This document shows, in pieces, positions 8,071 to 15,495 of a DNA stretch of 64,000 nt. The notes beneath the pieces were generated by a model. It made no database searches. It was not told where the DNA came from and saw only the letters and a program-made list of their open reading frames with translations. The first letter of the stretch is position 1; every line of letters starts with the position of its first letter. The position numbers and the translations under genes were made by a program. This DNA is from Chlamydiales bacterium (GTDB lineage Bacteria; Chlamydiota; Chlamydiia; Chlamydiales; JACKPQ01): assembly GCA_024233455.1 (NCBI GenBank), contig JACKPP010000001.1, positions 434,001 to 498,000 on the forward strand, written 5' to 3'.

Positions 8071-10620
8071 TTACATTGCCAGTAGATCATCTGAAATTAA
8101 AAGCTCTCCTGTGCAATGCTGATAGAATTCTTGCAGATAGCCTAGGACCTCTTCATTTTCGAATTGGCAGATTGCATTTTGTATTTGTTGGGCAAAGGGC
8201 TTCATTAACTCATCCATTAATGCTTGCCCTGCATTTAGATTAGTCTTTTGGTTTTTTATTTTTCTATACTGGTCATCCATTTGCTTGACAATATCTGAAG
8301 AGATTTGCGTTTCATATCCATTGATGTCAGTATTATTTATGTTTTTACTTAATTCGTCTAAACCATAAACAACCCGAACCTCATCCCCTTTTGAGTCTTC
8401 AATTGCTCCAGCACACATATGACAAGATTTCAAAGAGGTAAAGATACGAGTCCCCGCAGGCAACTTTTTCTGCGTCGGATTCTGGATGAAGTAAGACTTA
8501 ATGGCGTTGACCTCAGCATGTCGAATCGGGTCTATGGGCTTGGAACCTATCGTATTGATTGCCCAAGCCAGAATTTTTCCATGCTCGGACACCACTAAGC
8601 TTGCTATGGGGTGTCCTGAAGGGAGTTGTTTTTTCTGTCGATTTGCATCATCAGCAAAATGATAGGCCAAGAGAATCGTAAATAGCCCATAAATACTCTC
8701 CAGCTCTGGGTCAAAGCCAGCTACATGAACCTCAGGCAATGTGCTCTGTTCTAAACTAAAAATTGAGTAGTAATCTGGATGCTTAGCTATTTTATTCTCC
8801 AGATAATCATTGTTACTATCTGATGATGCTGCGTCGCTAACAAATGATTCATGACGACAAACAGTTCTGTCAACTGACTTACCTAAGGTTTTTAGCAAAC
8901 CTTTTTCAAACTTGGTTATTGTTCGCTGAGTAAGATCTAAGAACGCTCCCAAATTGGAATATCTCATTTCTTCTTTGCAAGTGACGCTTATAAGCTCTAC
9001 TAATGCCGAGTCAAGAGGAGACTGAATATCGACGCTCAATCTTCTATAACTGGATGGCTCTTTGCCCTTAATCTGGACGTAGACAACACTTTTCTCTGTT
9101 TGGATATCTTGCTCTGAAACAACCGAAGCAAAGGCAGCGGCCATTTGTCTTTGTGTTTCTTCAATTCTGAGGATTTTTGTATTAGTCTTGTAGTAATTTA
9201 TATAATCATCGATGAGATTATCATCTGATGGTTGTTTATTTTCCAAAATTATATTTTTTTGCTGTTCTCTAAGTCTGCGTAATTCCTCTAGGTTTTTACC
9301 TTCCTCTGGAAGCTCTAGAACAGCTTTTCTAATCAAATTGATAATTTCCGTAATAGATTCCACAGAATTATCAAGAGATGCATCAGAATCCGCGGCTCTT
9401 AAGTCTTTCTTTCCTCTTGTTTTCTTTCCATTGGGTAATTTTCTCAGAAGTTCAATGCCATCAAGTAGCAGTTTTCTGAAACTGGTGGCATCTACTAAAA
9501 TTTCTAATGACTTGCAGCTTTCTACAAACCAGCACGACAATTTTTTACAGTTGCTACAAAGATGATTCCACTGGGTTTCAGGTTCCTCTAACCAGGCATA
9601 AAAACTAGGATTACCAGGATTATCATATGTGGGCTCATAGTCATCCCTAGCTGTAGATAGAGCCGAAGCAATTGCCTCTGTTATACCAGTAAGACTACGC
9701 AAATCGCCTTCAATATTTTCGACTAGCTCCTCATCAAGCGCGACATCATATTCACGATTACCCATAAGTGTGAAAAACTTTTCGAGATCCTCCCATGCAG
9801 TTATACATGCCTCACTGAAAGAATTAAGATCATCACCCCACCCATATTCTTTGTCTTTTATTGTTTGAATAAAGCGAGATTTTATACACCTTTTTTCAAA
9901 TTCAACCTCATTTTTAGTTGAATTGCTCAGACCCTGCATGTATCCCGCAAAATACTCCAATCCATCTTGAGATGTTTCCCAGGTCTGGTTTTTTATTTTA
10001 ACATGCGGTAAAAACTTTGCACCTCTTGATACAGTGTCATTAAACTCTATAACCGTTTGATCTATGGAATGACATAATCCTTCCTTCTCAAAGGGAAGAT
10101 AGGATGATGATTCAATCAACCGCTTTCCCAGATCTAAGAATTTCTTAATTAAATTGTCTAGGTCTTGGAAAACTGATGTAATAGCCTCAATATCGCCTGG
10201 TTGACCTATAGATAAAACTTGCCTTTTAGCTTCTGTCGTGAATTTTGCAATATGGTCACATTCCGATTGAAAATCTTCCGATTCCTCATTGATGTTATGT
10301 TCATACTCTTCATACTGGCCAAATCCATTATTTAAATATTCATAGGCTTCATAAAATTCATCGAAACTATCGTGCACTTGTTTAAATTCTAGAAGAAAAT
10401 TTTCTAGTTTGTCTTGTGCTTCTTTATAACTTGATTGGGAATCTTTAATTTTTTGTCCCAAGTCTAAAAGTAAAGGATTTCTGAAGGATGGAGAGAACCT
10501 TTCGATGGCCTCTACACATGACCCAGTCAATGTTTTGATCCTTTCAACTATGGGATCTAATCTATTAGAGATAGTGGTAAAAGTCTCTTCGGACGCTGTG
10601 AACTTGATCGGACTTGCCAT
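8071..10620 (-). CDS. Large helical protein with C-terminal cytidine-deaminase-like domain (candidate effector)
   Basis: Most of this 849-residue protein is charged, helix-prone sequence of no family I know. Residues about 680-760 carry a deaminase zinc site: H701-A-E703 in HAEVNAIKSYF and C733-x-x-C736 in SLKSCHMCAGAI, about 30 residues apart as in the CDA fold. Just before this, GHPIASLVVSEHGKILAWAI reads like the strand pair that opens a deaminase domain. The canonical Pro before the first Cys is Ser here. Free-nucleoside deaminases are about 130-150 residues, so the long partner region suggests a delivered toxin or effector acting on nucleic acid or nucleotides. That role is inferred. A GAGG ribosome site precedes the ATG, and no immunity-like gene follows. 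Confidence 0.7.
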   Translation of the reverse strand: MASPIKFTASEETFTTISNRLDPIVERIKTLTGSCVEAIERFSPSFRNPLLLDLGQKIKDSQSSYKEAQDKLENFLLEFKQVHDSFDEFYEAYEYLNNGFGQYEEYEHNINEESEDFQSECDHIAKFTTEAKRQVLSIGQPGDIEAITSVFQDLDNLIKKFLDLGKRLIESSSYLPFEKEGLCHSIDQTVIEFNDTVSRGAKFLPHVKIKNQTWETSQDGLEYFAGYMQGLSNSTKNEVEFEKRCIKSRFIQTIKDKEYGWGDDLNSFSEACITAWEDLEKFFTLMGNREYDVALDEELVENIEGDLRSLTGITEAIASALSTARDDYEPTYDNPGNPSFYAWLEEPETQWNHLCSNCKKLSCWFVESCKSLEILVDATSFRKLLLDGIELLRKLPNGKKTRGKKDLRAADSDASLDNSVESITEIINLIRKAVLELPEEGKNLEELRRLREQQKNIILENKQPSDDNLIDDYINYYKTNTKILRIEETQRQMAAAFASVVSEQDIQTEKSVVYVQIKGKEPSSYRRLSVDIQSPLDSALVELISVTCKEEMRYSNLGAFLDLTQRTITKFEKGLLKTLGKSVDRTVCRHESFVSDAASSDSNNDYLENKIAKHPDYYSIFSLEQSTLPEVHVAGFDPELESIYGLFTILLAYHFADDANRQKKQLPSGHPIASLVVSEHGKILAWAINTIGSKPIDPIRHAEVNAIKSYFIQNPTQKKLPAGTRIFTSLKSCHMCAGAIEDSKGDEVRVVYGLDELSKNINNTDINGYETQISSDIVKQMDDQYRKIKNQKTNLNAGQALMDELMKPFAQQIQNAICQFENEEVLGYLQEFYQHCTGELLISDDLLAM

Positions 10621-10691
10621 GAAAACCTCAAGTAATTAGGAACACAAATTGTATATAGGCAGAAAAAAATCGTCAATAATGCTGAGTTAAA

Positions 10692-11726
10692 TCAAACGCT
10701 TGCAGGGCTATAGAGTTCATCGACAGCTTTTAGAACCACGCTCAGCGGCAGGGTTTCTAAACAGTCGCTTTTGCCGCTGTCAGCACAGCCTGGGCGAAAG
10801 CACGGGCGGCAGGAAAAATTTTGCGCCACAACTCGTGCATCGGGGTTGCGGTAGGGCGCCCAATTGATCTCTGATGTGGGGCCAAAAAGAACGACCACAG
10901 GTGCTTTTAGAGCGCTAGAAATGTGCAAAGGAACCGAGTCGACGGTGATCAGAAGTTTAGATTTTTCAATCAATGCTCCAAGCTCTTTCAGTGAAACCTG
11001 CCCACCAAGATTGAGAATAGGCGCTTTAGTATTGGCTTGGATACGCTCTAGCATGGCAAGTTCGTGTTGATCCGGACTCGATGTTAAAACGATATTTTCA
11101 CCTCTTTGGTGCAAAGCGTCAATCAGCTGGGCCATTTTGTCTTCTGGCCAGCATTTAAACAACCAGCGAGAAACAGGATGAATGAGAATGTAGTCACTTG
11201 GGGTGAGGGTTTGAGAGCGGGCCTTTGCGTTTTCTGGAATGTGAAATACCAGCTCGCGCTCATCTGGCTTGGGGAAAATACCCAAATTGCGCAAAACATC
11301 AAGCTGACGCTCAACTGTATGCCTCGGATGGGGACAGATTTTGGCAATATGGGTGTAGCATCGATTTTTGCCCCACATGCCACTGCCTTCAGAATCAAAG
11401 CCAATCCGCGTTTTAGCTTTTGAAACCCATGCAGCTAGAGCCCCCCGATCTCCCTCGGTGAGATTGATGACCATGTCGTATTTGGCTTTGCGTATCTGAC
11501 GCAAAATTTTAAAATCTCGCCACAGTTTTTTCCATTTCGGCATTTTTTCTTTTCCGAGCAAGATGTAGTCATCGATTGCAGGATGCCCATCTAGCATGGG
11601 ATGTGTTTCTTTGTAGATATACGCAACAATTTGAGCGTGGGGGTAGCGATTTTTCAAAACAGTAAAGACGGGAGAAGCTAAGAGCACATCACCATGGTGG
11701 CGCAGCTTACACACAAGAATTTTCAT
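10692..11726 (-). CDS. Glycosyltransferase family 9, lipopolysaccharide heptosyltransferase type
   Basis: The 344-residue protein has the GT9 pattern. It opens with MKILVCKLRHHGDVLLASPV, carries ILIHPVSRWLFKCWPEDKM in the middle, and has the donor-site block ITVDSVPLHISSALKAPVVVLFGPTSEINWAPY near residues 260-295. It should transfer heptose to LPS core at the inner face of the cytoplasmic membrane. Closest by eye to the WaaQ/RfaQ subgroup. Chlamydiaceae lack heptose in LPS, so this supports an environmental chlamydia. It starts directly after the stop of the upstream U-box-like gene, so the two are probably one transcript. Confidence 0.88.
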   Translation of the reverse strand: MKILVCKLRHHGDVLLASPVFTVLKNRYPHAQIVAYIYKETHPMLDGHPAIDDYILLGKEKMPKWKKLWRDFKILRQIRKAKYDMVINLTEGDRGALAAWVSKAKTRIGFDSEGSGMWGKNRCYTHIAKICPHPRHTVERQLDVLRNLGIFPKPDERELVFHIPENAKARSQTLTPSDYILIHPVSRWLFKCWPEDKMAQLIDALHQRGENIVLTSSPDQHELAMLERIQANTKAPILNLGGQVSLKELGALIEKSKLLITVDSVPLHISSALKAPVVVLFGPTSEINWAPYRNPDARVVAQNFSCRPCFRPGCADSGKSDCLETLPLSVVLKAVDELYSPASV

Positions 11727-12905
11727 TTACCGTACCAACCTATAGGTCCAAATGCGATTTTTAAAACGTACAAAAAGCATGCCAATGATTACCACGAGTG
11801 CAATGCACGCTATGAGCTTGGTCCCATTAACGCAGATCCGCTTTATTCCTCTCAAACGTAGATGATTTGCATCGTTGAAAGGACTTGCGGAGGACTCATG
11901 GATGCCTTCACCTGAGCTTGAAGAAGCATCTGTCCATCGATCCGAACTATACAGATCGACAGGAACGGATCTATTCATGATTGTAGGCCCTTGAGGAGGT
12001 TGATTCAATGAAACAGACCTAGACATTCTTGTCGGTGTATCGCCAATATCAGGAACATGATGAGGCTCATCTTCTGAAAATTGGATATTGATACTTCGTA
12101 AAATGGGATGAACTTTTTGCTGATCTAGTGGTATAAAACTCTGGCCACAGAAGCATTTTATAGTGCCTGTTTTGAAAAGCTGAAGAGCTTCTTTTTTATT
12201 GGCAATCCAATGTGTTGGTGATTTTGGACATAACGCATAAGGTCGATGGGTTAACACGTGGCAAGTCCTCGTCAGACAGCCCCTAAATTCTTGATTCCTG
12301 TCTAAGTGTTCATTTTTATATTGCTCAATGATCTGCTCTTTCTGATACCTTTTTAATGCGTAATCTAAAAATGTGTGAACTTTGAGATCTTCTGAAACCT
12401 CATGAGTTGGATCAATGGGACACGTTTTGCAAGTTGGCAGAGCGCTAGAGTCTATGAATCCGTGCATTTCTTGACCACAAATTACAACTGGATTCTTAAT
12501 AGGCGCTTTAGTTTTTGCACAAATGAACTTTTGCTGACAAACCTGAGTGTATTTGAGTTCGTAATAGTTGCGAATTTCACGGTCTAATGATTCGTCGAAT
12601 TCGGCTTTTAAAGTAATCTCTTTGCCCATTCTGTGGCATGTAGGACATTTTTGTTTGGTCCGATTAAATGATTTTTGAATTTGCTGGGGAATATCTCTTT
12701 CTTTCGTCTCAAACTGTCCATTCACCAGATAGTGGTATTTGTTTTCAGGACAGCAGGTATAAGCTTCCTTTATAGGTTGGCCATTGAGTTGACAAAACAG
12801 GTTAGGTAGAAGATCGCCACTGCGCTTTGGATCACAGTGCGTATCCGGGTGTTTAGTGAAGTATTGCTGGAATTTCCTAGACTCCACTTCGATATGACTT
12901 GGCAT
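11727..12905 (-). CDS. U-box/RING-like multi-cysteine protein with C-terminal membrane anchor
   Basis: A 392-residue protein rich in Cys pairs. Residues about 126-190 (FICAKTKAPIKNPVVICGQE, then a CKTCP turn and a helix ending DYALKRYQKEQ) follow the spacing of a U-box domain. Earlier (FCQLNGQPIKEAYTCCPENK, then KCPTCHRMG) and later (YALCPKSPTHWI, then KCFCGQSFIPL) are two related RING- or U-box-like blocks. A Ser/Pro-rich linker leads to one membrane helix near the C-terminus (LIACIALVVIIGMLFV) and a short basic tail. U-box proteins act as E3 ubiquitin ligases in eukaryotes, so a host-directed effector is plausible but inferred. I chose the ATG at 12905; an in-frame TTG at 12950 has no ribosome site. 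Confidence 0.7.
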   Translation of the reverse strand: MPSHIEVESRKFQQYFTKHPDTHCDPKRSGDLLPNLFCQLNGQPIKEAYTCCPENKYHYLVNGQFETKERDIPQQIQKSFNRTKQKCPTCHRMGKEITLKAEFDESLDREIRNYYELKYTQVCQQKFICAKTKAPIKNPVVICGQEMHGFIDSSALPTCKTCPIDPTHEVSEDLKVHTFLDYALKRYQKEQIIEQYKNEHLDRNQEFRGCLTRTCHVLTHRPYALCPKSPTHWIANKKEALQLFKTGTIKCFCGQSFIPLDQQKVHPILRSINIQFSEDEPHHVPDIGDTPTRMSRSVSLNQPPQGPTIMNRSVPVDLYSSDRWTDASSSSGEGIHESSASPFNDANHLRLRGIKRICVNGTKLIACIALVVIIGMLFVRFKNRIWTYRLVR

Positions 12906-13167
12906 TTCTGACCCTAATTTTTTTATTACCAGCTTACCAGAAGGCGCCAATTTTAACCAATTAGCCGATTGGATGCGGAAATGGCAAGAAATGGATAGAG
13001 AAGCTTTGGCATCTAAAAAAAAGCCTTCGCCCTAGAAGGGCAAGTTGCAATTTATTTATAATGAGCGAATTATGATTGTTCTGCAGGCTGTGTAAAACGG
13101 TTTTACATCTAGAGATACCCAAAAATGACATGAAGTGATATAGTGTTTAGAACCAAGGAGTTTACAC

Positions 13168-13602
13168 ATGGAACAAACGTTATCAATTATTAAACCCGAC
13201 GCAGTCGAAAAACAGCATATCGGCGAAATTGCCATGCGCTTTGAGAAAAAGGGCATCCGCATCGTCGGCATGAAGATGCTGCACCTAAGCAAGGCTCAGG
13301 CATCGGAATTTTACGCTATTCACAAAGAGAGACCTTTTTTTGGAGAGCTAGTAGATTTTATGACGTCAGGTCCGGTCGTGGTAATGGCGCTAGAAGGCGA
13401 CAACGTAATCGCAAAAAATCGCGAGATCATGGGCGCTACTAATCCCAAAGATGCAGCGCCAGGCACGATCCGCGCTGATTTTGCTGATTCAATCGATTGT
13501 AATGCTGTGCATGGGTCTGATGCCCCTGAAACAGCTGCTGTAGAAATCGCATTTTTCTTTAAACCGGAAGAACTGCATTCGAAAACTAATGCTCTAAAAT
13601 AA
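13168..13602 (+). CDS. ndk: Nucleoside diphosphate kinase
   Basis: It transfers the gamma-phosphate between nucleoside di- and triphosphates through a phospho-histidine. The active site is His115 in NAVHGSDA. The opening LSIIKPDAVEK and the ERPFFGELV and RADFA blocks are canonical. Length 144 is standard for the family. AAGGAG lies 10 bases before the ATG. The 3' end overlaps the convergent end of the broken dtd gene by 17 bases, and a hairpin with T-run just beyond probably ends its transcript. Confidence 0.97.
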   Translation: MEQTLSIIKPDAVEKQHIGEIAMRFEKKGIRIVGMKMLHLSKAQASEFYAIHKERPFFGELVDFMTSGPVVVMALEGDNVIAKNREIMGATNPKDAAPGTIRADFADSIDCNAVHGSDAPETAAVEIAFFFKPEELHSKTNALK

Positions 13603-13694
13603 AGGTGACTGGTCCATCATTGATAAGATGAATGGCCATCTCTGCCCCAAATTGCCCCGTCTCTATCGAGATGGGGTGTTTTTTTAGCTCTTGG
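13586..13694 (-). pseudogene. dtd: dtd 3' fragment, separated from its 5' part by an IS element
   Basis: Reading leftward, the fragment encodes QELKKHPISIETGQFGAE and then MAIHLINDGPVTFILEH and a stop. This is the C-terminal strand pair of D-aminoacyl-tRNA deacylase, including the conserved NDGPVT motif. It is in frame with the 5' part at 15164-15495 once the 1469-bp element is removed. Joining the two gives 441 bases, or 146 residues, the normal family length. The fragment has no start of its own, so the gene is broken as it stands. Confidence 0.9.
13655..13685 (+). terminator. Likely ndk terminator inside the dtd 3' fragment
   Basis: CCCCGTCTC pairs with GAGATGGGG (one G:T pair) around a TATC loop and is followed by a T-rich tract TGTTTTTTT. 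It lies 50 bases after the ndk stop on the plus strand, within the convergent dtd coding remnant. Confidence 0.5.
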
Positions 13695-13840
13695 TTGAAC
13701 CTCTCTTTCCTGAAGGAAAGAGATTCTTGTTTCATCGCTCCCTAACGGGCCGCTCTACAAGCTTTTAAGACCGTCATTCCCGCGGCCTTGATTGCTATAC
13801 TGCTATTGTAGTCTCGATCTATGTCTAGCCCACAATTTTT
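13695..13840 (-). ncRNA. Predicted omega (reRNA) guide RNA of TnpB
   Basis: In characterised IS605 elements the TnpB guide RNA covers the 3' end of tnpB and the right end, with the guide beginning just outside the element. Here that places the scaffold at about 13840 to 13695 on the minus strand, including the right-end hairpin. The guide would start at 13694 in the dtd 3' fragment. The 5' limit is approximate and the call rests on family knowledge. Confidence 0.4.
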
Positions 13841-14881
13841 GCAGTTATATCTTCTCATTTGCAAGCTCATTTCACGCCGGTTTCCACACGATGAGCAGAT
13901 TTGAGTACTTGGAAAGTATTCTCCTGCTTCCACAAAGTGCTTTCCTAGCTCCTGAGCTTTGTATTTTAGATAGGTCAAAAACTGCCTCCATCCGGCATCG
14001 CTGATGGACCTAGCTAGTTTATGTTGTTTTGCTTGCAATAGGGCTTTGATCTTCAGTGTTTCGACACAAATGACGTCGTGATTTTTAACGATCCATGTCG
14101 ATAACTGATGTGCAAAGTTTTCCCTTGCATGTTTGATTTTTGCATGCAGTTTTGCAAGCTGTTGTTTCGCTTTTCTCCAATTGTTGCTGCCCTTTTGTTT
14201 TTTAGACAATCGCTTTTGTAGTACCTGCAGCCGCGGCAAAAGCTTATGGTAGAATTTTGGTGACTCGACAGAGACTAGCTCATGCTCTTTCCCAATAGCG
14301 CATGTGGCGTAGGTTTTGATCCCAACGTCGATCCCGATCGCATTGTCTTCTTTGATAGGGACTGGTATAGGATCGGGAATTTCGATCAAACAAGAAAAGC
14401 TGATATACCAGTGCTCACCTTCTCTTGCTATAGTGGTTTGCTTGAGATCTCCTTCGATTTCTCTGGATTTGATGAATGTGACCCACCCAATTTTTGGTAA
14501 ATAGGCTTTATTATTATCGATTTTAACGCCTTGTGGATACCTAAAGCTGTCTCTTATTCCCTTGCACTTAAATCTAGGATAGCCACCGTCTTTTTCCTTA
14601 AAAAACCGTTTAAACCCCTTGTCTAGATCTTGGAGTGATTGCTGCAAAATTTGCGAGTGAATATCTTTTAGCCAAGAGGTGTCTTCTTGTTTTTTGAGCT
14701 GGGTAAGTTCGACGTTTTGCTCATAGTAGCTAATAGATTTTTTCGCCTTTTCGTAAAGCTCTTTTCGATTTGCAAGCCCTCGGTTATAAACAAAGCGGCA
14801 TGCTCCTGCAAAGCTTACGAGTTTCTCCTTTTGCTCTTTTGTCGGTTTTATCCTGTAGCGAAATGCCTTGCGTATGATCAT
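13742..14881 (-). CDS. tnpB: RNA-guided endonuclease TnpB (IS200/IS605 OrfB)
   Basis: All parts of a functional 379-residue TnpB are present. These are the helix-turn-helix-like N-terminus (KAFRYRIKPTKEQKEKL), RuvC-I with Asp185 in GIDVGIKTYA, and RuvC-II with Glu274 in VICVETLKIKALL. A four-cysteine zinc finger follows (CSSCGNRRE ... CKNCG), and RuvC-III has Asp357 in DRDYNSSIAI. By family it is a guide-RNA-directed DNA nuclease that helps keep the element at its site. There is no frameshift. A second copy at 52879-53253 keeps only the last third and is nearly identical, so the spread is recent. Confidence 0.95.
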   Translation of the reverse strand: MIIRKAFRYRIKPTKEQKEKLVSFAGACRFVYNRGLANRKELYEKAKKSISYYEQNVELTQLKKQEDTSWLKDIHSQILQQSLQDLDKGFKRFFKEKDGGYPRFKCKGIRDSFRYPQGVKIDNNKAYLPKIGWVTFIKSREIEGDLKQTTIAREGEHWYISFSCLIEIPDPIPVPIKEDNAIGIDVGIKTYATCAIGKEHELVSVESPKFYHKLLPRLQVLQKRLSKKQKGSNNWRKAKQQLAKLHAKIKHARENFAHQLSTWIVKNHDVICVETLKIKALLQAKQHKLARSISDAGWRQFLTYLKYKAQELGKHFVEAGEYFPSTQICSSCGNRREMSLQMRRYNCKNCGLDIDRDYNSSIAIKAAGMTVLKACRAAR

Positions 14882-15163
14882 GATAATATTTTAAATTTGA
14901 CCTATGAAGATGTCAACAAAGAATTTAAGAAGAGGAAGATCTTGTGTGTTTCTCTTTCATGTTCATTTGGTCTTTGTGACCAAATTCAGTAACAAGAGCT
15001 CTTTGGTGTAAAAGCTTTTGGTCCCCTAGTGATTTTGCCGGGACTTGTGGCGGAGCCAGTATGGATGCCATTAGACAATCTAGTGAAAAACAACAATTGC
15101 CGCCTAACTAATTTGCCAGCGCCGTTTATCCCGGCCATAAATGGCCGGGTTTTCGGCGCTATA

Positions 15164-15495
15164 GTGATAAAGGCATCGTATAGGGGTCTTGCAATAGTTG
15201 GTAGCGCTGCTTGGGTAAAAGAAGGACGTCTCCCCTTTTGACAATCTCCATAGAGGGTAAATTGTGATACGAGCAGAATTGAGCCATTAACATCTAAAAC
15301 CGAGCGGTTCATTTTTTTGTCTTCGTCTTCAAAGATGCGTAAATGTAGGCATTTTTCGACAAGCCACGGAATGGCATCGGCCGTGTCCTCGACATGGATG
15401 CCCAAAAAGACGAGAAGGCCCTGATCGATGGATCCAACGGTTTGGCTATTGACTGCTACATGTGCTTTTTTGACACGCTGTATCAAAAGCTTCAT
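15164..15495 (-). pseudogene. dtd: D-aminoacyl-tRNA deacylase, 5' part truncated by IS insertion
   Basis: Residues 1-111 are a normal Dtd N-terminus: MKLLIQRVKKAHVAV, GLLVFLGI, the catalytic-site strand SILLVSQFTLYGD, then GRRPSFTQAA and PLYDAFIT. Immediately after, the reading frame enters the IS left end and runs on to a stop at 14986. This gives a 169-residue chimera lacking the NDGPVT strand needed for D-aminoacyl-tRNA binding. Dtd removes D-amino acids and glycine from mischarged tRNAs. The start codon overlaps the stop of pckG (ATGA), so it was once the last gene of that transcript. The chimera may be made but should be inactive. Confidence 0.9.

Larger units (their letters stand above)
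13695..15163 (-). mobile_element. IS200/IS605-family element carrying tnpB only, inserted in dtd
   Basis: The boundaries come from comparing this copy with the deleted copy at 52841-53300 and from restoring dtd. The left end (15163 leftward) has the hairpin cccggccat/atggccggg at 15130-15149. The right end has the hairpin ctctttcc/ggaaagag at 13703-13722 and finishes in TTCAA. There are no terminal inverted repeats or target duplications, as expected for this family. The left flank is ATCAC in both copies, so it is the likely target. No Y1 transposase gene (tnpA) fits in the 282 bases before tnpB, so movement would need a transposase from elsewhere. A further hairpin, TTTGGTC/GACCAAA, lies at 14976-14994. 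Confidence 0.88.

Noticed and set aside
13021..13050. Hairpin-like sequence near an A-run upstream of ndk as a terminator
   Set aside because: The stem is short and no upstream gene on the matching strand needs it, so evidence was too thin to list as a feature.
14986..15163. C-terminal 58 residues of the 169-residue frame that begins as Dtd
   Set aside because: They are read-through into the IS left end, including its hairpin; the genuine dtd C-terminus lies at 13586-13694.
14882..15163. Possible tnpA (Y1 transposase) remnant upstream of tnpB
   Set aside because: The 282 bases hold no His-x-His or catalytic Tyr motif in any frame I translated, and are too short for a transposase.
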